DNA of 64,000 nucleotides, from NCBI RefSeq assembly GCF_009208555.1, contig NZ_WFLI01000018.1, positions 56,749 through 120,748 of the forward strand, written 5' to 3'. Shown here piece by piece: positions 8,791 to 17,698 of this stretch; the first letter of the stretch is position 1, and every line of letters starts with the position of its first letter. The notes beneath the pieces were generated by a model. That model was not told the origin of the DNA, ran no database searches, and worked only from the letters and a program-made list of their open reading frames with translations. This DNA comes from Janthinobacterium violaceinigrum (GTDB lineage: Bacteria > Pseudomonadota > Gammaproteobacteria > Burkholderiales > Burkholderiaceae_D). A program made the position numbers and the translations under genes.

Positions 8791-10032
8791 ATGGCTGGCG
8801 ACGCCATTACGGCCGTCGAGCACGTCTTTCGCCAGGAACGGGGCAGGGTGCTGGCTGGCCTGATGGGGCGTTTTGGCGACCTGGGCCTGGCGGAAGATGT
8901 GCTGCAGGAAGCGTGCCGCAAGGCGCTGGAACTGTGGCCGCAGGCGGGCATTCCGTCCAATCCCGCCGCCTGGCTCAGTGCCGTGGCGCGCAACGCTGGC
9001 CTCGATCACGTGCGCCGCGCGGGCAAGAGCGTCACCGAGGCCGAGGCCGTGCTGGCGCGTCTGCCGGCCGCCATGGTTGATGAGACGCAAGCGATCGAGG
9101 ACGACCGCTTGCGCCTGCTGTTCATCTGCTGCCATCCCGCGCTGGCGCCCGAGGCGCAAGTGGCACTGGCCCTGCGCACCCTGTGTGGCTTGTCCACGGC
9201 CGAGATCGCGCGCGCCTTCGGCCTGGCGGAAACGGCGCTGTCGCAGCGCGTATTGCGCGCCAAGCGCAAGATCGCCGAAGCGCGCATCCCCTTCGAGTTG
9301 CCGCCAGCGCAAGACTGGCCGCAACGGCTGGCGCAAGTACAGCACGTCATCTATCTGGTGTTTAGCGAAGGCTATTGCGCCAGCGGAGGCGATAGCCTGT
9401 TGCGCGCCGACCTGTGCGCGGAAGCGCTGCGCCTGGCGCGCCTGCTCGACAGCCTGCAGCCCGGCCAGCCGGAGGTGCAGGGCTTGTTGGCCTTGCTGCT
9501 GCTGCAGGCGTCGCGGGGTCCGGCCCGCCTCTCGCCCGAAGGCGATCTGCTGACGCTGGAAGAACAGGACCGCCGCCTGTGGCACGGCGACTTGATTGCC
9601 GAAGGCCTGTCCGTGCTGGCGCAGGCCTTGCCGGCGCGCGCGCCGGGGCCATATCAGTTGCAGGCCGCCATCGCCGCCCTGCACGCCAGGGCCGTCACGG
9701 CAAGCCAGACGGACTGGCGCCAGATCAGCGCCCTGTATGGCGCCTTGCTGCGGCACAAGCCGGAACCCCTGATCTTGCTCAATGCCGTGATCGCCTGCGC
9801 GATGGCGCATGGCGCCGAGCACGGCCTGGCGTGGCTCGATCGCCTGGAAACCGTGCCCAGCCTTGCCAACTCGCATTATCTGCACGCGGCCCGGGCCGAC
9901 TTGCTGCGCCGCCAGGGCGACCGGGCGGGGGCGCTGGCGGCGTATGCGCAGGCGGCAATGCTGGCTGCGAATACAGTGGAAAGGCAATACCTTCTCCGGC
10001 GTCACGGGGAAATGCGCCTGCCGCTTGTATAA
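8791..10032 (+). CDS. ECF RNA polymerase sigma factor, ECF42 group
   Basis: A 413-residue extracytoplasmic-function sigma factor with a long C-terminal extension. Region 2 is in about residues 10-80 (AEDVLQEACRKALELWPQAG), and region 4 around 125-175 contains the helix-turn-helix GLSTAEIARAFGLAETALSQR. Residues about 180-413 form a helical, TPR-like extension typical of ECF42. In that group the extension is known to regulate activity in place of a separate anti-sigma factor, and none is present here. ATG 8791 is 2 bases past the YCII stop. A TATAAT box at 10028-10033 overlaps the 3' end and may be a promoter for ubiE. Confidence 0.9.
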   Translation: MAGDAITAVEHVFRQERGRVLAGLMGRFGDLGLAEDVLQEACRKALELWPQAGIPSNPAAWLSAVARNAGLDHVRRAGKSVTEAEAVLARLPAAMVDETQAIEDDRLRLLFICCHPALAPEAQVALALRTLCGLSTAEIARAFGLAETALSQRVLRAKRKIAEARIPFELPPAQDWPQRLAQVQHVIYLVFSEGYCASGGDSLLRADLCAEALRLARLLDSLQPGQPEVQGLLALLLLQASRGPARLSPEGDLLTLEEQDRRLWHGDLIAEGLSVLAQALPARAPGPYQLQAAIAALHARAVTASQTDWRQISALYGALLRHKPEPLILLNAVIACAMAHGAEHGLAWLDRLETVPSLANSHYLHAARADLLRRQGDRAGALAAYAQAAMLAANTVERQYLLRRHGEMRLPLV

Positions 10033-10061
10033 TGCACGCAAGTTCAAACAGACTGCCTACC

Positions 10062-10796
10062 ATGACCAATACGACCCATTTCGGATACAAAACAGTTGCA
10101 GAAGACGACAAAGTGCGCGAAGTCGCCAAGGTGTTCCATTCCGTCGCTGCCAAATACGACGTGATGAACGACTTGATGTCGGGCGGGCTGCACCGTCTGT
10201 GGAAGACGTTTACGATTGCCAACGCGGGCGTGCGCCCCGGTTTCAAGGTGCTCGACATTGCCGGCGGCACGGGCGACCTGTCGAAGGCGTTCGCCAAGCA
10301 GGCGGGGCCTACCGGCGAAGTCTGGTTGACCGATATCAATGAGTCGATGTTGCGCGTGGGCCGCGATCGCCTCTTGAATCGGGGCCTGCTCACCCCCACC
10401 TTGTTGTGTGACGCGGAAAAACTGCCATTCCCCGATAACTATTTTGACCGTGTCAGCGTGGCTTTTGGCCTGCGCAACATGACGCACAAGGATGTGGCGC
10501 TGGCGGAAATGCGCCGCGTGCTGAAACCGGGCGGCAAGCTGCTGGTGCTGGAGTTTTCCAAGGTGGCGGCGCCCCTGCAAAAGCCGTACGACCTGTATTC
10601 GTTCTCGGTCTTGCCGTGGTTCGGACAGAAAATCGCCGGCGACGCGGAAAGCTATCGCTACCTGGCTGAATCGATCCGTATGCACCCGGACCAGGAAACC
10701 TTGAAGACCATGATGGAAACGGCGGGCCTGGAGCGCGTGCAGTACTACAATTTGACGGCAGGCATTGCCGCTTTGCATACCGGCATCAAGATGTAA
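10062..10796 (+). CDS. ubiE: demethylmenaquinone/2-polyprenyl-6-methoxy-1,4-benzoquinol C-methyltransferase
   Basis: SAM-dependent C-methyltransferase of ubiquinone synthesis, membrane associated. The protein has 244 residues, the family length. SAM motif I is VLDIAGGTGDLS near residue 65, and the UbiE signatures KYDVMNDLMSGGLHRLWK (about 29-46) and RVLKPGGKLLVLEFSK near 155 are present. The context is decisive: ubiJ and ubiB follow on the same strand with one Tim44-like gene inserted. A consensus TATAAT at 10028-10033 could drive it independently of the sigma factor gene upstream, although no good -35 was found. The identification is confident. Confidence 0.96.
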   Translation: MTNTTHFGYKTVAEDDKVREVAKVFHSVAAKYDVMNDLMSGGLHRLWKTFTIANAGVRPGFKVLDIAGGTGDLSKAFAKQAGPTGEVWLTDINESMLRVGRDRLLNRGLLTPTLLCDAEKLPFPDNYFDRVSVAFGLRNMTHKDVALAEMRRVLKPGGKLLVLEFSKVAAPLQKPYDLYSFSVLPWFGQKIAGDAESYRYLAESIRMHPDQETLKTMMETAGLERVQYYNLTAGIAALHTGIKM

Positions 10797-10839
10797 CTCA
10801 AGCTGTAACTCACCCTTGTCGGTGATTTTAGGAGATGGA

Positions 10840-11784
10840 ATGAAACTGAAGAAATTTATGGTCGGCATGATGCTGGCCGCGACCACGGTATCCATGCTGG
10901 GCGAGGCGCTGGCCCGTCCCATGGGCGGTGGCCGTTCGTTTGGCCGCCAGTCGCAAAACGTGGGCCGCCAGGCTCCTGCGCCGGCACCGGCCCCTGCGCC
11001 GGCAGCCGCGCCACGCCAGGCGCAACCGGCGCCAGCCCCTGCACCGGCTCCTGCCGCGAAGGCGCCTAGCCGCTGGAAGGGCTTGCTGGGCGGCGCCTTG
11101 CTGGGCCTGGGCTTGGGCGCGCTGCTGTCGCATTTCGGTCTGGGCGGCGCCCTGGCCAGCATGATCAGCACCTTGCTGATGGTGGCCTTGCTGGCTGGCG
11201 TGGCCTTCTTCATCTACCGCATGGTGCGCGGCAAGCGCGATAGCAACGCCAGCGGCAATGCGCCGTTCGCGGGCTTTGGCGGCAACCAGCCGGCACCGGC
11301 CGGCAACGTGCCCGACATCGGTTCGCGCATTGCGCCGCTGCCGCCGCTGCAGCCCGTCTCGTCCGGCGTAGGACTGGACAAGCCGGCGCCGGCTGCCGCG
11401 CCATGGGGCGTGCCAGGCGACTTCGACAAGGAAGCATTCCTGCGTCACGCGAAAAGCAATTTCATTCGCCTGCAAGCGGCCTGGGACAAGGCGGACGTCA
11501 ACGATATCCGCGAATTCACGTCGCCGGAAGTGTATGCGGAACTGCGCATGCAAATCCAGGAACGGGGCGCGCAGCCGGACTTTACCGATGTCGTCACCAT
11601 CGATGCCGAATTGCTGGGGATCGAAACGAGCGTCAACGACTACCTGGCCAGCGTGAAGTTTACGGGCATGATCCGTTCGGCGCCTGGCGCCGCAGCGGAA
11701 CCGTTCGCGGAAGTGTGGAATATGTCGAAACCCGTCAGCGGCAACAGCGGCTGGGTCCTGGCAGGCATCCAGCAATTGAATTAA
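10840..11784 (+). CDS. Tim44-like domain membrane protein
   Basis: A 314-residue protein with an N-terminal signal/anchor (MKLKKFMVGMMLAATTVSML), a low-complexity Ala/Pro tract (about 48-74), two hydrophobic segments (about 82-130, glycine-rich then aliphatic) and a C-terminal Tim44-like domain (about 200-314, from GDFDKEAFLRHAKSNFIRLQAAW). Tim44-like domains bind membrane lipids or partner proteins; the bacterial role is unknown. Its place between ubiE and ubiJ suggests a link to the membrane ubiquinone complex or simply conserved synteny. The start follows a GGAGATGGA ribosome site, and a strong terminator lies after the gene. Confidence 0.85.
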   Translation: MKLKKFMVGMMLAATTVSMLGEALARPMGGGRSFGRQSQNVGRQAPAPAPAPAPAAAPRQAQPAPAPAPAPAAKAPSRWKGLLGGALLGLGLGALLSHFGLGGALASMISTLLMVALLAGVAFFIYRMVRGKRDSNASGNAPFAGFGGNQPAPAGNVPDIGSRIAPLPPLQPVSSGVGLDKPAPAAAPWGVPGDFDKEAFLRHAKSNFIRLQAAWDKADVNDIREFTSPEVYAELRMQIQERGAQPDFTDVVTIDAELLGIETSVNDYLASVKFTGMIRSAPGAAAEPFAEVWNMSKPVSGNSGWVLAGIQQLN

Positions 11785-11870
11785 TTGTCAAAACTTGCTG
11801 AATAATGGCTTAAGTGCATGCGGAATGCATGATGCTTGACAGATATTTCCTGCTGAACTGGTAAGATCGA

Positions 11871-11908
11871 AACCGCCCACGTTGTTTTACGGGCGGTTTT
11901 TTCTTTTT
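11871..11908 (+). terminator. intrinsic terminator after Tim44-like gene
   Basis: Stem AACCGCCC (11871-11878) pairs with GGGCGGTT (11891-11898) over a 12-base loop and is followed by a T-rich run to 11908. It ends the ubiE-Tim44 transcript, so ubiJ-ubiB need read-through or a promoter in the gap. No clear promoter was identified before ubiJ. Confidence 0.8.
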
Positions 11909-11928
11909 GGGGGCGCGAAGCGCGCAAC

Positions 11929-12570
11929 ATGATGGCACCACTTTCCGATCTTTCCCTGATGACGCCCGTCATCGCCACTATCAACCACTTGCTGGCGCAG
12001 GAGCCGTGGGCGCGCCAGCAGCTGGCCGTGCACGCCGGCAAGCTGGCCTGCATCGACACGGGCGCCGTGGCCTTGCGCCTGCGCGTCGACAGCGCAGGCA
12101 TGCTGGAAGCGGCGCCGGCCGACGTGCCGGCCAACGTCACCATCCGCGTGAAATTGTCCGATGTGCCGCTGATCCTGCAAAACCGCGAACGGGCGTTTTC
12201 CTACGTCAAGATCGAAGGCGATGCCGAGTTTGCCAATGCGATTTCGCAATTGAGCAAGGGCTTGCGCTGGGAAGCGGAGCACGACCTGGAAAAGGTATTG
12301 GGCCCCGTGCTGGCCACGCGCCTCGTGTCCGGCGCCAGGGATGCCGCCGCCTTTGTCCGCACGGGCCAGCAGAAGCTGGCGGAAAACGTGGCTGAATACT
12401 TTCTCGACGAACAGCCCATGCTGATCCGTCCCGCGACCTTGCAAGAATATTCCGCTGGCGTGACGCGCGTGCGCGATGACGTCGAACGCCTGGCCAAGCG
12501 CCTTGCCCGGCTGGAAAAGGCGGCCGCCGCCCTCCAGCCGCAGTCCTCCTCACCGGATTTGTCTACATGA
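11929..12570 (+). CDS. ubiJ: ubiquinone biosynthesis accessory factor UbiJ (SCP2 domain)
   Basis: A 213-residue lipid-binding accessory protein of the soluble ubiquinone synthesis complex. It has an N-terminal SCP2-like sterol-carrier domain (about 10-110, including DVPANVTIRVKLSDVPLIL) and a C-terminal helical part with the coiled-coil-like VTRVRDDVERLAKRLARLEK near 178. Similarity to UbiJ is by architecture and position: it follows ubiE and overlaps ubiB by 4 bases (ATGA). Two adjacent ATG codons start the frame, and a third Met at residue 11 is also possible because no strong ribosome site distinguishes them. Confidence 0.9.
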   Translation: MMAPLSDLSLMTPVIATINHLLAQEPWARQQLAVHAGKLACIDTGAVALRLRVDSAGMLEAAPADVPANVTIRVKLSDVPLILQNRERAFSYVKIEGDAEFANAISQLSKGLRWEAEHDLEKVLGPVLATRLVSGARDAAAFVRTGQQKLAENVAEYFLDEQPMLIRPATLQEYSAGVTRVRDDVERLAKRLARLEKAAAALQPQSSSPDLST

Positions 12571-14138
12571 TATTGAAATTCCTGCGCCTGTTTAAAATCA
12601 TCCGTGTTTCCATCAAGTACGGCCTGGATGAGATAGCGATTTCTGGTCTGCAAGTTCCCCGCACCGCCAAATTGATCGATACCCTGATTTTCTGGCGCGA
12701 CTTGTCGTCGCCGCGGGGCTTGCGCCTGCGCCTGGCGCTGGAAGAGCTGGGCCCGATCTTCGTCAAGTTCGGCCAGGTGCTGTCGACCCGGCGCGACCTG
12801 ATGCCGCCCGATATCGCCGAAGAGCTGGCGCGGCTGCAGGACCGGGTGCCGCCGTTCGACTCCGACCTGGCCGTCGCGCAAATCACCAAGTCCCTGGGCG
12901 CGCACCCGGACCAGTTGTTTGCCCGCTTCGAGCGCGAGCCGGTGGCGTCCGCCTCGATTGCCCAGGTGCACTTCGCCACCTTGAAGGATGGCCGCGAAGT
13001 GGCCGTGAAGGTCTTGCGTCCAGGCATGAAGAAGCTGATCGACGAAGACGTGGCCCTGATGCACATCGCGGCCGGCTGGATCAGCCGCCTGTGGGCCGAC
13101 AGCAAGCGCTTGAAGCCGAAAGAGGTGGTGGGCGAGTTCGACAAATACCTGCACGACGAGCTGGACCTGATGCGCGAGGCGGCCAACGCCAGCCAGCTGC
13201 GCCGCAACTTCGCCAACTCGGACTTGCTGCTGGTGCCGGAAATGCACTGGGATTACTGCTCCAGCAGCGTCATCGTGATGGAACGCATGTATGGGATTCC
13301 CGTGTCGCAGACGGACCGCCTGGTGGCGGCCGGCGTGGATTTGCGCAAGCTGTCCAGCGATGGTGTGGAGATTTTCTTCACGCAAGTGTTCCGCGATGGC
13401 TTTTTCCATGCGGACATGCATCCGGGCAATATCCTCGTGTCGATCGCGCCCGAATCGTTCGGCCGCTACATCGCCCTGGACTTTGGCATCGTGGGCACCC
13501 TGAACGATTACGACAAGGATTACCTGTCGCAAAACTTCCTCGCCTTCTTCCGCCGCGACTACAAGCGCGTGGCCGAGGCGCATATCGAATCGGGCTGGGC
13601 GCCGAAGGACACGCGCGTCGATGAGCTGGAAGCGGCCGTGCGCGCCTGTTGCGAGCCCATCTTCGACCGTCCGCTGAAAGATATTTCTTTTGGGCAAGTT
13701 CTGCTGCGCTTGTTCCAGACCTCGCGCCGCTTCAACGTGGAAGTGCAGCCGCAGCTGGTGCTGCTGCAAAAGACCCTGCTCAATATCGAAGGCCTGGGCC
13801 GCCAGCTGGACCCGGAACTGGACTTGTGGCAAACGGCCAAGCCCTACCTGGAAAAATGGATGAGCAACCAGGTGGGACCGCAGGGCTTCATGGAGCGCCT
13901 GCGCGCCGAGGCGCCCCGTTATGCGCACATCTTCCCGCAACTGCCGCGCTTGCTGCACCAGGCCTTGACGGTGCATGGCGAGCCGCGCGAAAACGAGGTG
14001 GAACTGATGAAAACCTTGTTGGCGGAGCAACGCCAGACGAACCGCCTGCTGAGCTTTATCGTGTACTTCGTGGGTGCTTTCGCGCTTGGCGCGCTGGGCT
14101 TGCAAGTATTCATGCGCTGGCACCAACTGCCGTTTTAA
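12567..14138 (+). CDS. ubiB: ubiquinone biosynthesis regulatory protein kinase-like UbiB
   Basis: Atypical ABC1/ADCK-family kinase-like ATPase that supports ubiquinone synthesis at the inner membrane. The 523 residues match the family length. The KxGQ motif is seen as KFGQVLSTRRDLMPPDIAEE near residue 68, the alanine-rich A-loop as EPVASASIAQVHF near 128, and the catalytic/metal motifs as FFHADMHPGNILVS near 280 and ALDFGIVG near 305. A C-terminal hydrophobic segment (about 498-516) is the membrane anchor. It overlaps ubiJ by ATGA, so translation is probably coupled. Confidence 0.95.
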   Translation: MILKFLRLFKIIRVSIKYGLDEIAISGLQVPRTAKLIDTLIFWRDLSSPRGLRLRLALEELGPIFVKFGQVLSTRRDLMPPDIAEELARLQDRVPPFDSDLAVAQITKSLGAHPDQLFARFEREPVASASIAQVHFATLKDGREVAVKVLRPGMKKLIDEDVALMHIAAGWISRLWADSKRLKPKEVVGEFDKYLHDELDLMREAANASQLRRNFANSDLLLVPEMHWDYCSSSVIVMERMYGIPVSQTDRLVAAGVDLRKLSSDGVEIFFTQVFRDGFFHADMHPGNILVSIAPESFGRYIALDFGIVGTLNDYDKDYLSQNFLAFFRRDYKRVAEAHIESGWAPKDTRVDELEAAVRACCEPIFDRPLKDISFGQVLLRLFQTSRRFNVEVQPQLVLLQKTLLNIEGLGRQLDPELDLWQTAKPYLEKWMSNQVGPQGFMERLRAEAPRYAHIFPQLPRLLHQALTVHGEPRENEVELMKTLLAEQRQTNRLLSFIVYFVGAFALGALGLQVFMRWHQLPF

Positions 14139-14157
14139 CTGGATCAGGACGTAAGTG

Positions 14158-14760
14158 ATGGCTGACTTTCACACCCGCGATCCGCTGTCGCCCGCCTTCT
14201 GGGACGAGCGTTTCGAGAAGCAATTCACGCCGTGGGACCATGGCGGCGTGCCATCGCGCTTGCGCCGCTTCGTTGCCGGCAGCCCGGCGCCGCTGCGCTG
14301 CCTGATTCCCGGCTGCGGCTCCGCGTACGAGCTGGTCTTCATGCTGGAACATGGCTGGGATGCCACGGCCATCGACTTTGCGCCGGCCGCCGTGGCCGCC
14401 GCGCGCGCCGTCGTCGGTGAGCGGGCAGGGCAGGTGGTGGAGGCGGATTTCTTTGCCTGGCAGCCGGCAGCGCCGCTGGACCTGATCTATGAACGGGCTT
14501 TCCTGTGCGCCATGCCGCGCGCCATGTGGCCGCAGGTAGCGGCCCGCTGGGCGCAGCTGCTGGCGCCCGGTGCCATGCTGGTCGGCTACTTCTTCTTTGA
14601 CGACAATGCCAAGGGACCGCCGTTTGGTATTTCGCGTGAGCAACTGCAGGCCTTGCTGGCGCCGCATTTCGACTGCCTGGCCGATGAAGCCGTGGACGAT
14701 TCCATCGCCGTCTTTGCCGGCAAGGAGCGCTGGATGAGCTGGCGCCGCCGGGCGGACTGA
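14158..14760 (+). CDS. thiopurine S-methyltransferase family methyltransferase
   Basis: A 200-residue SAM-dependent methyltransferase of the TPMT-like group. SAM motif I appears as CLIPGCGSAYELVFMLEHGWDATAIDFAP, split over residues about 48-76, and the N-terminal FWDERFEKQFTPWDHG is typical of the TPMT family. The substrate is unknown; bacterial members act on thiols, selenium or tellurium compounds or halides. It starts at ATG 14158 (GTG three bases earlier is possible), 19 bases after ubiB, so it may be the last gene of that operon. An 8-bp hairpin follows the gene at 14786-14809. Confidence 0.85.
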   Translation: MADFHTRDPLSPAFWDERFEKQFTPWDHGGVPSRLRRFVAGSPAPLRCLIPGCGSAYELVFMLEHGWDATAIDFAPAAVAAARAVVGERAGQVVEADFFAWQPAAPLDLIYERAFLCAMPRAMWPQVAARWAQLLAPGAMLVGYFFFDDNAKGPPFGISREQLQALLAPHFDCLADEAVDDSIAVFAGKERWMSWRRRAD

Positions 14761-14785
14761 GGCTGACAGGCCCGGTGGGTGGGCA

Positions 14786-14819
14786 TTTTCCGCTGGGAAT
14801 GGCGGAAAAGCTTTATAAT
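14786..14819 (+). promoter_or_regulatory. hairpin and TATAAT promoter box before fmdB-aspS operon
   Basis: TTTTCCGC (14786-14793) pairs with GCGGAAAA (14802-14809), a perfect 8-bp stem that may end the upstream transcript. A consensus TATAAT at 14814-14819 follows, 32 bases before the fmdB start. No good -35 was found at 17-bp spacing, so promoter strength is uncertain. Confidence 0.45.
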
Positions 14820-14851
14820 TCAGGGTTTTTGATGATTTTCTCGGAGTAGAG

Positions 14852-15160
14852 ATGCCGATTTACGCTTACCGTTGTGACGAGTGTGGTTTTGCCAAGGACG
14901 TCTTGCAAAAGATCTCCGATCCAGTACTGACGGTGTGCCTGTCGTGCGGCAAGCCCAGTTTCAAGAAACAATTGACGGCCGCCGGTTTCCAATTGAAGGG
15001 CACTGGCTGGTACGCAACGGATTTCCGCGGCGGCACGGCGCCTACCACGGCGATTCCGACGGGCCCGGCCGATAGCGCCAAGCCTGCCCCGGCCGTCGAG
15101 AGCGCGCCTGCCGCAGCCCCTGCGCCCGCCCCGGCTGCCGCTGCGCCGAAAGCGGACTGA
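14852..15160 (+). CDS. FmdB family zinc-ribbon protein
   Basis: A 102-residue protein. It has an N-terminal zinc ribbon with two CxxC pairs, YRCDECGFAKDV (about 7-18) and CLSCGKPS (about 30-37), as in FmdB putative regulators. The C-terminal half (about 68-102) is a low-complexity Pro/Ala tail, probably disordered. Small FmdB proteins are widespread and of unproven function. It starts after a CGGAGTAGAG ribosome site and leads into the DUF502 gene and aspS, a common order in betaproteobacteria. Confidence 0.88.
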   Translation: MPIYAYRCDECGFAKDVLQKISDPVLTVCLSCGKPSFKKQLTAAGFQLKGTGWYATDFRGGTAPTTAIPTGPADSAKPAPAVESAPAAAPAPAPAAAAPKAD

Positions 15161-15200
15161 AACGCGCGCCGCGCCGATACTATCCCTTACCGAGAAACCG

Positions 15201-15824
15201 ATGCGTAAATACTTTATTACCGGATTGCTGATTTTAGTACCGCTGGCCATCACCGTCTGGGTACTGAATCTGGTGATCGGCACCCTGGACCAGTCGCTGC
15301 TGCTGGTGCCGGAACGTTTCCGCCCGAACTCGCTGTTCGGCTTTGACATTCCTGGCCTGGGCACGATACTGACGATACTCATCGTTTTCCTGACGGGATT
15401 GCTGACGAATAACCTGGTCGGCAATTACGTGGTGAAACTGTGGGAAAAATTGCTGCATCGCATACCCATCGTCAATTCCCTGTATTCGAGCGTCAAGCAA
15501 GTCTCGGATACCTTGTTTTCCTCGTCGGGCAATGCTTTCCGCAAGGCCGTGCTGGTGCCGTATCCGCACCAGAATTCCTGGACCATCGCGTTCCTGACCG
15601 GCGTGCCGGGCGGCGATGCGGCGAACCACCTGGTGGGCGACTATGTCAGCGTATATGTGCCGACGACGCCGAATCCGACATCGGGCTTTTTCCTGATGAT
15701 GAAGCGCAGCGATGTCGTCGAACTCGACATGAGCGTCGATGCGGCGCTCAAATATATCGTCTCGATGGGCGTGGTGGCGCCTGCGGAAGTTGTTGCTGTA
15801 CCGGCCCCGGCAGCCAAAGAATAA
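15201..15824 (+). CDS. DUF502 family membrane protein
   Basis: A 207-residue inner-membrane protein with two hydrophobic segments near the N-terminus (about 5-25, FITGLLILVPLAITVWVLN, and about 55-75, ILTILIVFLTGLLTNNLVG) and a soluble C-terminal domain containing PYPHQNSWTIAFLTG and PTTPNPTSGF motifs characteristic of DUF502. The function is unknown. It lies 40 bases after fmdB and 63 before aspS. A short perfect hairpin, CGTCCCG-TG-CGGGACG (15832-15847), follows its stop with no T-run. Confidence 0.87.
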   Translation: MRKYFITGLLILVPLAITVWVLNLVIGTLDQSLLLVPERFRPNSLFGFDIPGLGTILTILIVFLTGLLTNNLVGNYVVKLWEKLLHRIPIVNSLYSSVKQVSDTLFSSSGNAFRKAVLVPYPHQNSWTIAFLTGVPGGDAANHLVGDYVSVYVPTTPNPTSGFFLMMKRSDVVELDMSVDAALKYIVSMGVVAPAEVVAVPAPAAKE

Positions 15825-15887
15825 AGGCAGGCGTCCCGTGCGGGACGTGGCCGGATTGAACACTCACTAACCTGAACTGAGAATTTT

Positions 15888-17690
15888 ATGTCTATGCGTA
15901 CTGAATATTGCGGCCTCGTTACCGAAGCCATGCTGGGACAAACCGTCAGCCTGTGCGGCTGGGTACATCGCCGCCGCGACCACGGCAGCCTGATCTTCAT
16001 CGACTTGCGCGACCGTGAAGGCCTGGTGCAAATCGTCTGCAATCCGGAACAAGCGGAAATGTTCAAGGTCGCCGAAGCCGTGCGCAACGAATTCTGCCTG
16101 CGCGTGACGGGCGTGGTGACCAACCGTATCGAAGGCACGATCAACAACAACCTGAAATCGGGCAAGATCGAAGTGGTGTGCTCGGAACTGGAAGTGCTGA
16201 ACCCTTCCGTGCCCGTGCCGTTCCAGCTGGACGACGACAACCTGTCGGAAACGACGCGCCTGACGCACCGCGTGCTGGACCTGCGCCGCCCGCAAATGCA
16301 GAACAACCTGCGCCTGCGCTACAAGGTGACGATGGAAGTGCGCAAGTACCTCGACGCGCTGGGCTTCATCGACATCGAAACGCCGATGCTGACCAAGTCC
16401 ACGCCAGAAGGCGCGCGCGACTACCTGGTGCCATCGCGCGTGAACGCAGGCAGCTTCTTCGCCTTGCCGCAATCGCCACAGTTGTTCAAGCAACTGTTGA
16501 TGGTCGCTAACTTCGACCGTTACTACCAGATCACCAAGTGCTTCCGCGATGAAGACTTGCGCGCTGACCGCCAGCCGGAATTCACGCAGATCGACTGCGA
16601 AACCTCGTTCCTGACGGAACAGGAAATCCGCGACCTGTTCGAAGACATGATCCGCGTCGTCTTCAAGAACACGCTGGACATCGACCTGCCGAACCCGTTC
16701 CCGGTGATGGACTTTGCCGAAGCGATGGGCCTGTACGGTTCCGACAAGCCGGACATGCGCGTCAAGCTGGCCTTCACGGACTTGACCGAAGTCATGAAGT
16801 CGGTCGAATTCAAGGTCTTCAACGGCGCCGCCAACATGCCGAACGGCCGCGTGGTGGCCCTGCGCGTACCGCAAGGCGGCAGCATGCCCCGTTCGGAAAT
16901 CGATGCCTACACCCAGTTCGTCGCCATCTACGGCGCCAAGGGCCTCGCTTACATCAAGGTCAACGAGAAAGCCAGGGGTCCTGAAGGCTTGCAGTCGCCG
17001 ATCGTCAAGTTCCTGCCCGCCGACGTGCTGGCCACGATCCTCGAGCAGACGGGCGCGCAGGACGGCGACCTGATCTTCTTCGGCGCGGACAAGGCCAAGG
17101 TCGTCAACGACGCCATCGGCGCGTTGCGCGTGAAAATCGGTCACAGCGAGTTCGGCAAGAAAGCGGGCCTGTTCGAAGACGTGTGGAAACCATTGTGGGT
17201 GGTCGACTTCCCGATGTTCGAACACGACGAAGAAGCGGACCGCTGGACGGCAACCCACCATCCATTCACGGCGCCGAAAGATGGCCATGAAGACATGCTG
17301 GAAACCAATCCGGGCGCCTGCATCGCCAAGGCCTACGACATGGTCTTGAACGGCTGGGAACTGGGTGGCGGTTCCATCCGTATCCACCGCGAAGAAGTGC
17401 AAAGCAAGGTCTTCCGTGCATTGAAGATCGATGCCGAAGAAGCACAGCTGAAGTTCGGCTTCCTGCTCGACGCCCTGCAATACGGCGCGCCACCGCATGG
17501 CGGCCTGGCATTCGGCCTGGACCGTATCGTGACCATGATGACGGGTTCCGAATCGATCCGCGACGTGATCGCCTTCCCGAAAACCCAGCGCGCACAAGAT
17601 CTGTTGACCCATGCGCCGTCGGAAGTAGACGAGAAGCAATTGCGCGAACTGCACATCCGTTTGCGCAGCGCCGAGCCAAAAGTAGTGTAA
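15888..17690 (+). CDS. aspS: aspartyl-tRNA synthetase
   Basis: Class II synthetase charging tRNA-Asp. The protein has 600 residues, the bacterial length. The N-terminal anticodon-binding OB fold contains CGWVHRRRDHGSLIFIDLRD (about 23-42), motif 2 is CFRDEDLRADRQPEFTQID near 220, the bacterial insertion (GAD domain) spans about 290-420, and motif 3 is GGLAFGLDRI near 540. The His in RRRDHG corresponds to a residue linked to relaxed discrimination in other bacterial AspRS, so this enzyme may also charge tRNA-Asn for GatCAB. That reading depends on whether the genome has asnS. Two hairpins after the stop act as terminators. Confidence 0.96.
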   Translation: MSMRTEYCGLVTEAMLGQTVSLCGWVHRRRDHGSLIFIDLRDREGLVQIVCNPEQAEMFKVAEAVRNEFCLRVTGVVTNRIEGTINNNLKSGKIEVVCSELEVLNPSVPVPFQLDDDNLSETTRLTHRVLDLRRPQMQNNLRLRYKVTMEVRKYLDALGFIDIETPMLTKSTPEGARDYLVPSRVNAGSFFALPQSPQLFKQLLMVANFDRYYQITKCFRDEDLRADRQPEFTQIDCETSFLTEQEIRDLFEDMIRVVFKNTLDIDLPNPFPVMDFAEAMGLYGSDKPDMRVKLAFTDLTEVMKSVEFKVFNGAANMPNGRVVALRVPQGGSMPRSEIDAYTQFVAIYGAKGLAYIKVNEKARGPEGLQSPIVKFLPADVLATILEQTGAQDGDLIFFGADKAKVVNDAIGALRVKIGHSEFGKKAGLFEDVWKPLWVVDFPMFEHDEEADRWTATHHPFTAPKDGHEDMLETNPGACIAKAYDMVLNGWELGGGSIRIHREEVQSKVFRALKIDAEEAQLKFGFLLDALQYGAPPHGGLAFGLDRIVTMMTGSESIRDVIAFPKTQRAQDLLTHAPSEVDEKQLRELHIRLRSAEPKVV

Positions 17691-17698
17691 TGAAGCAT

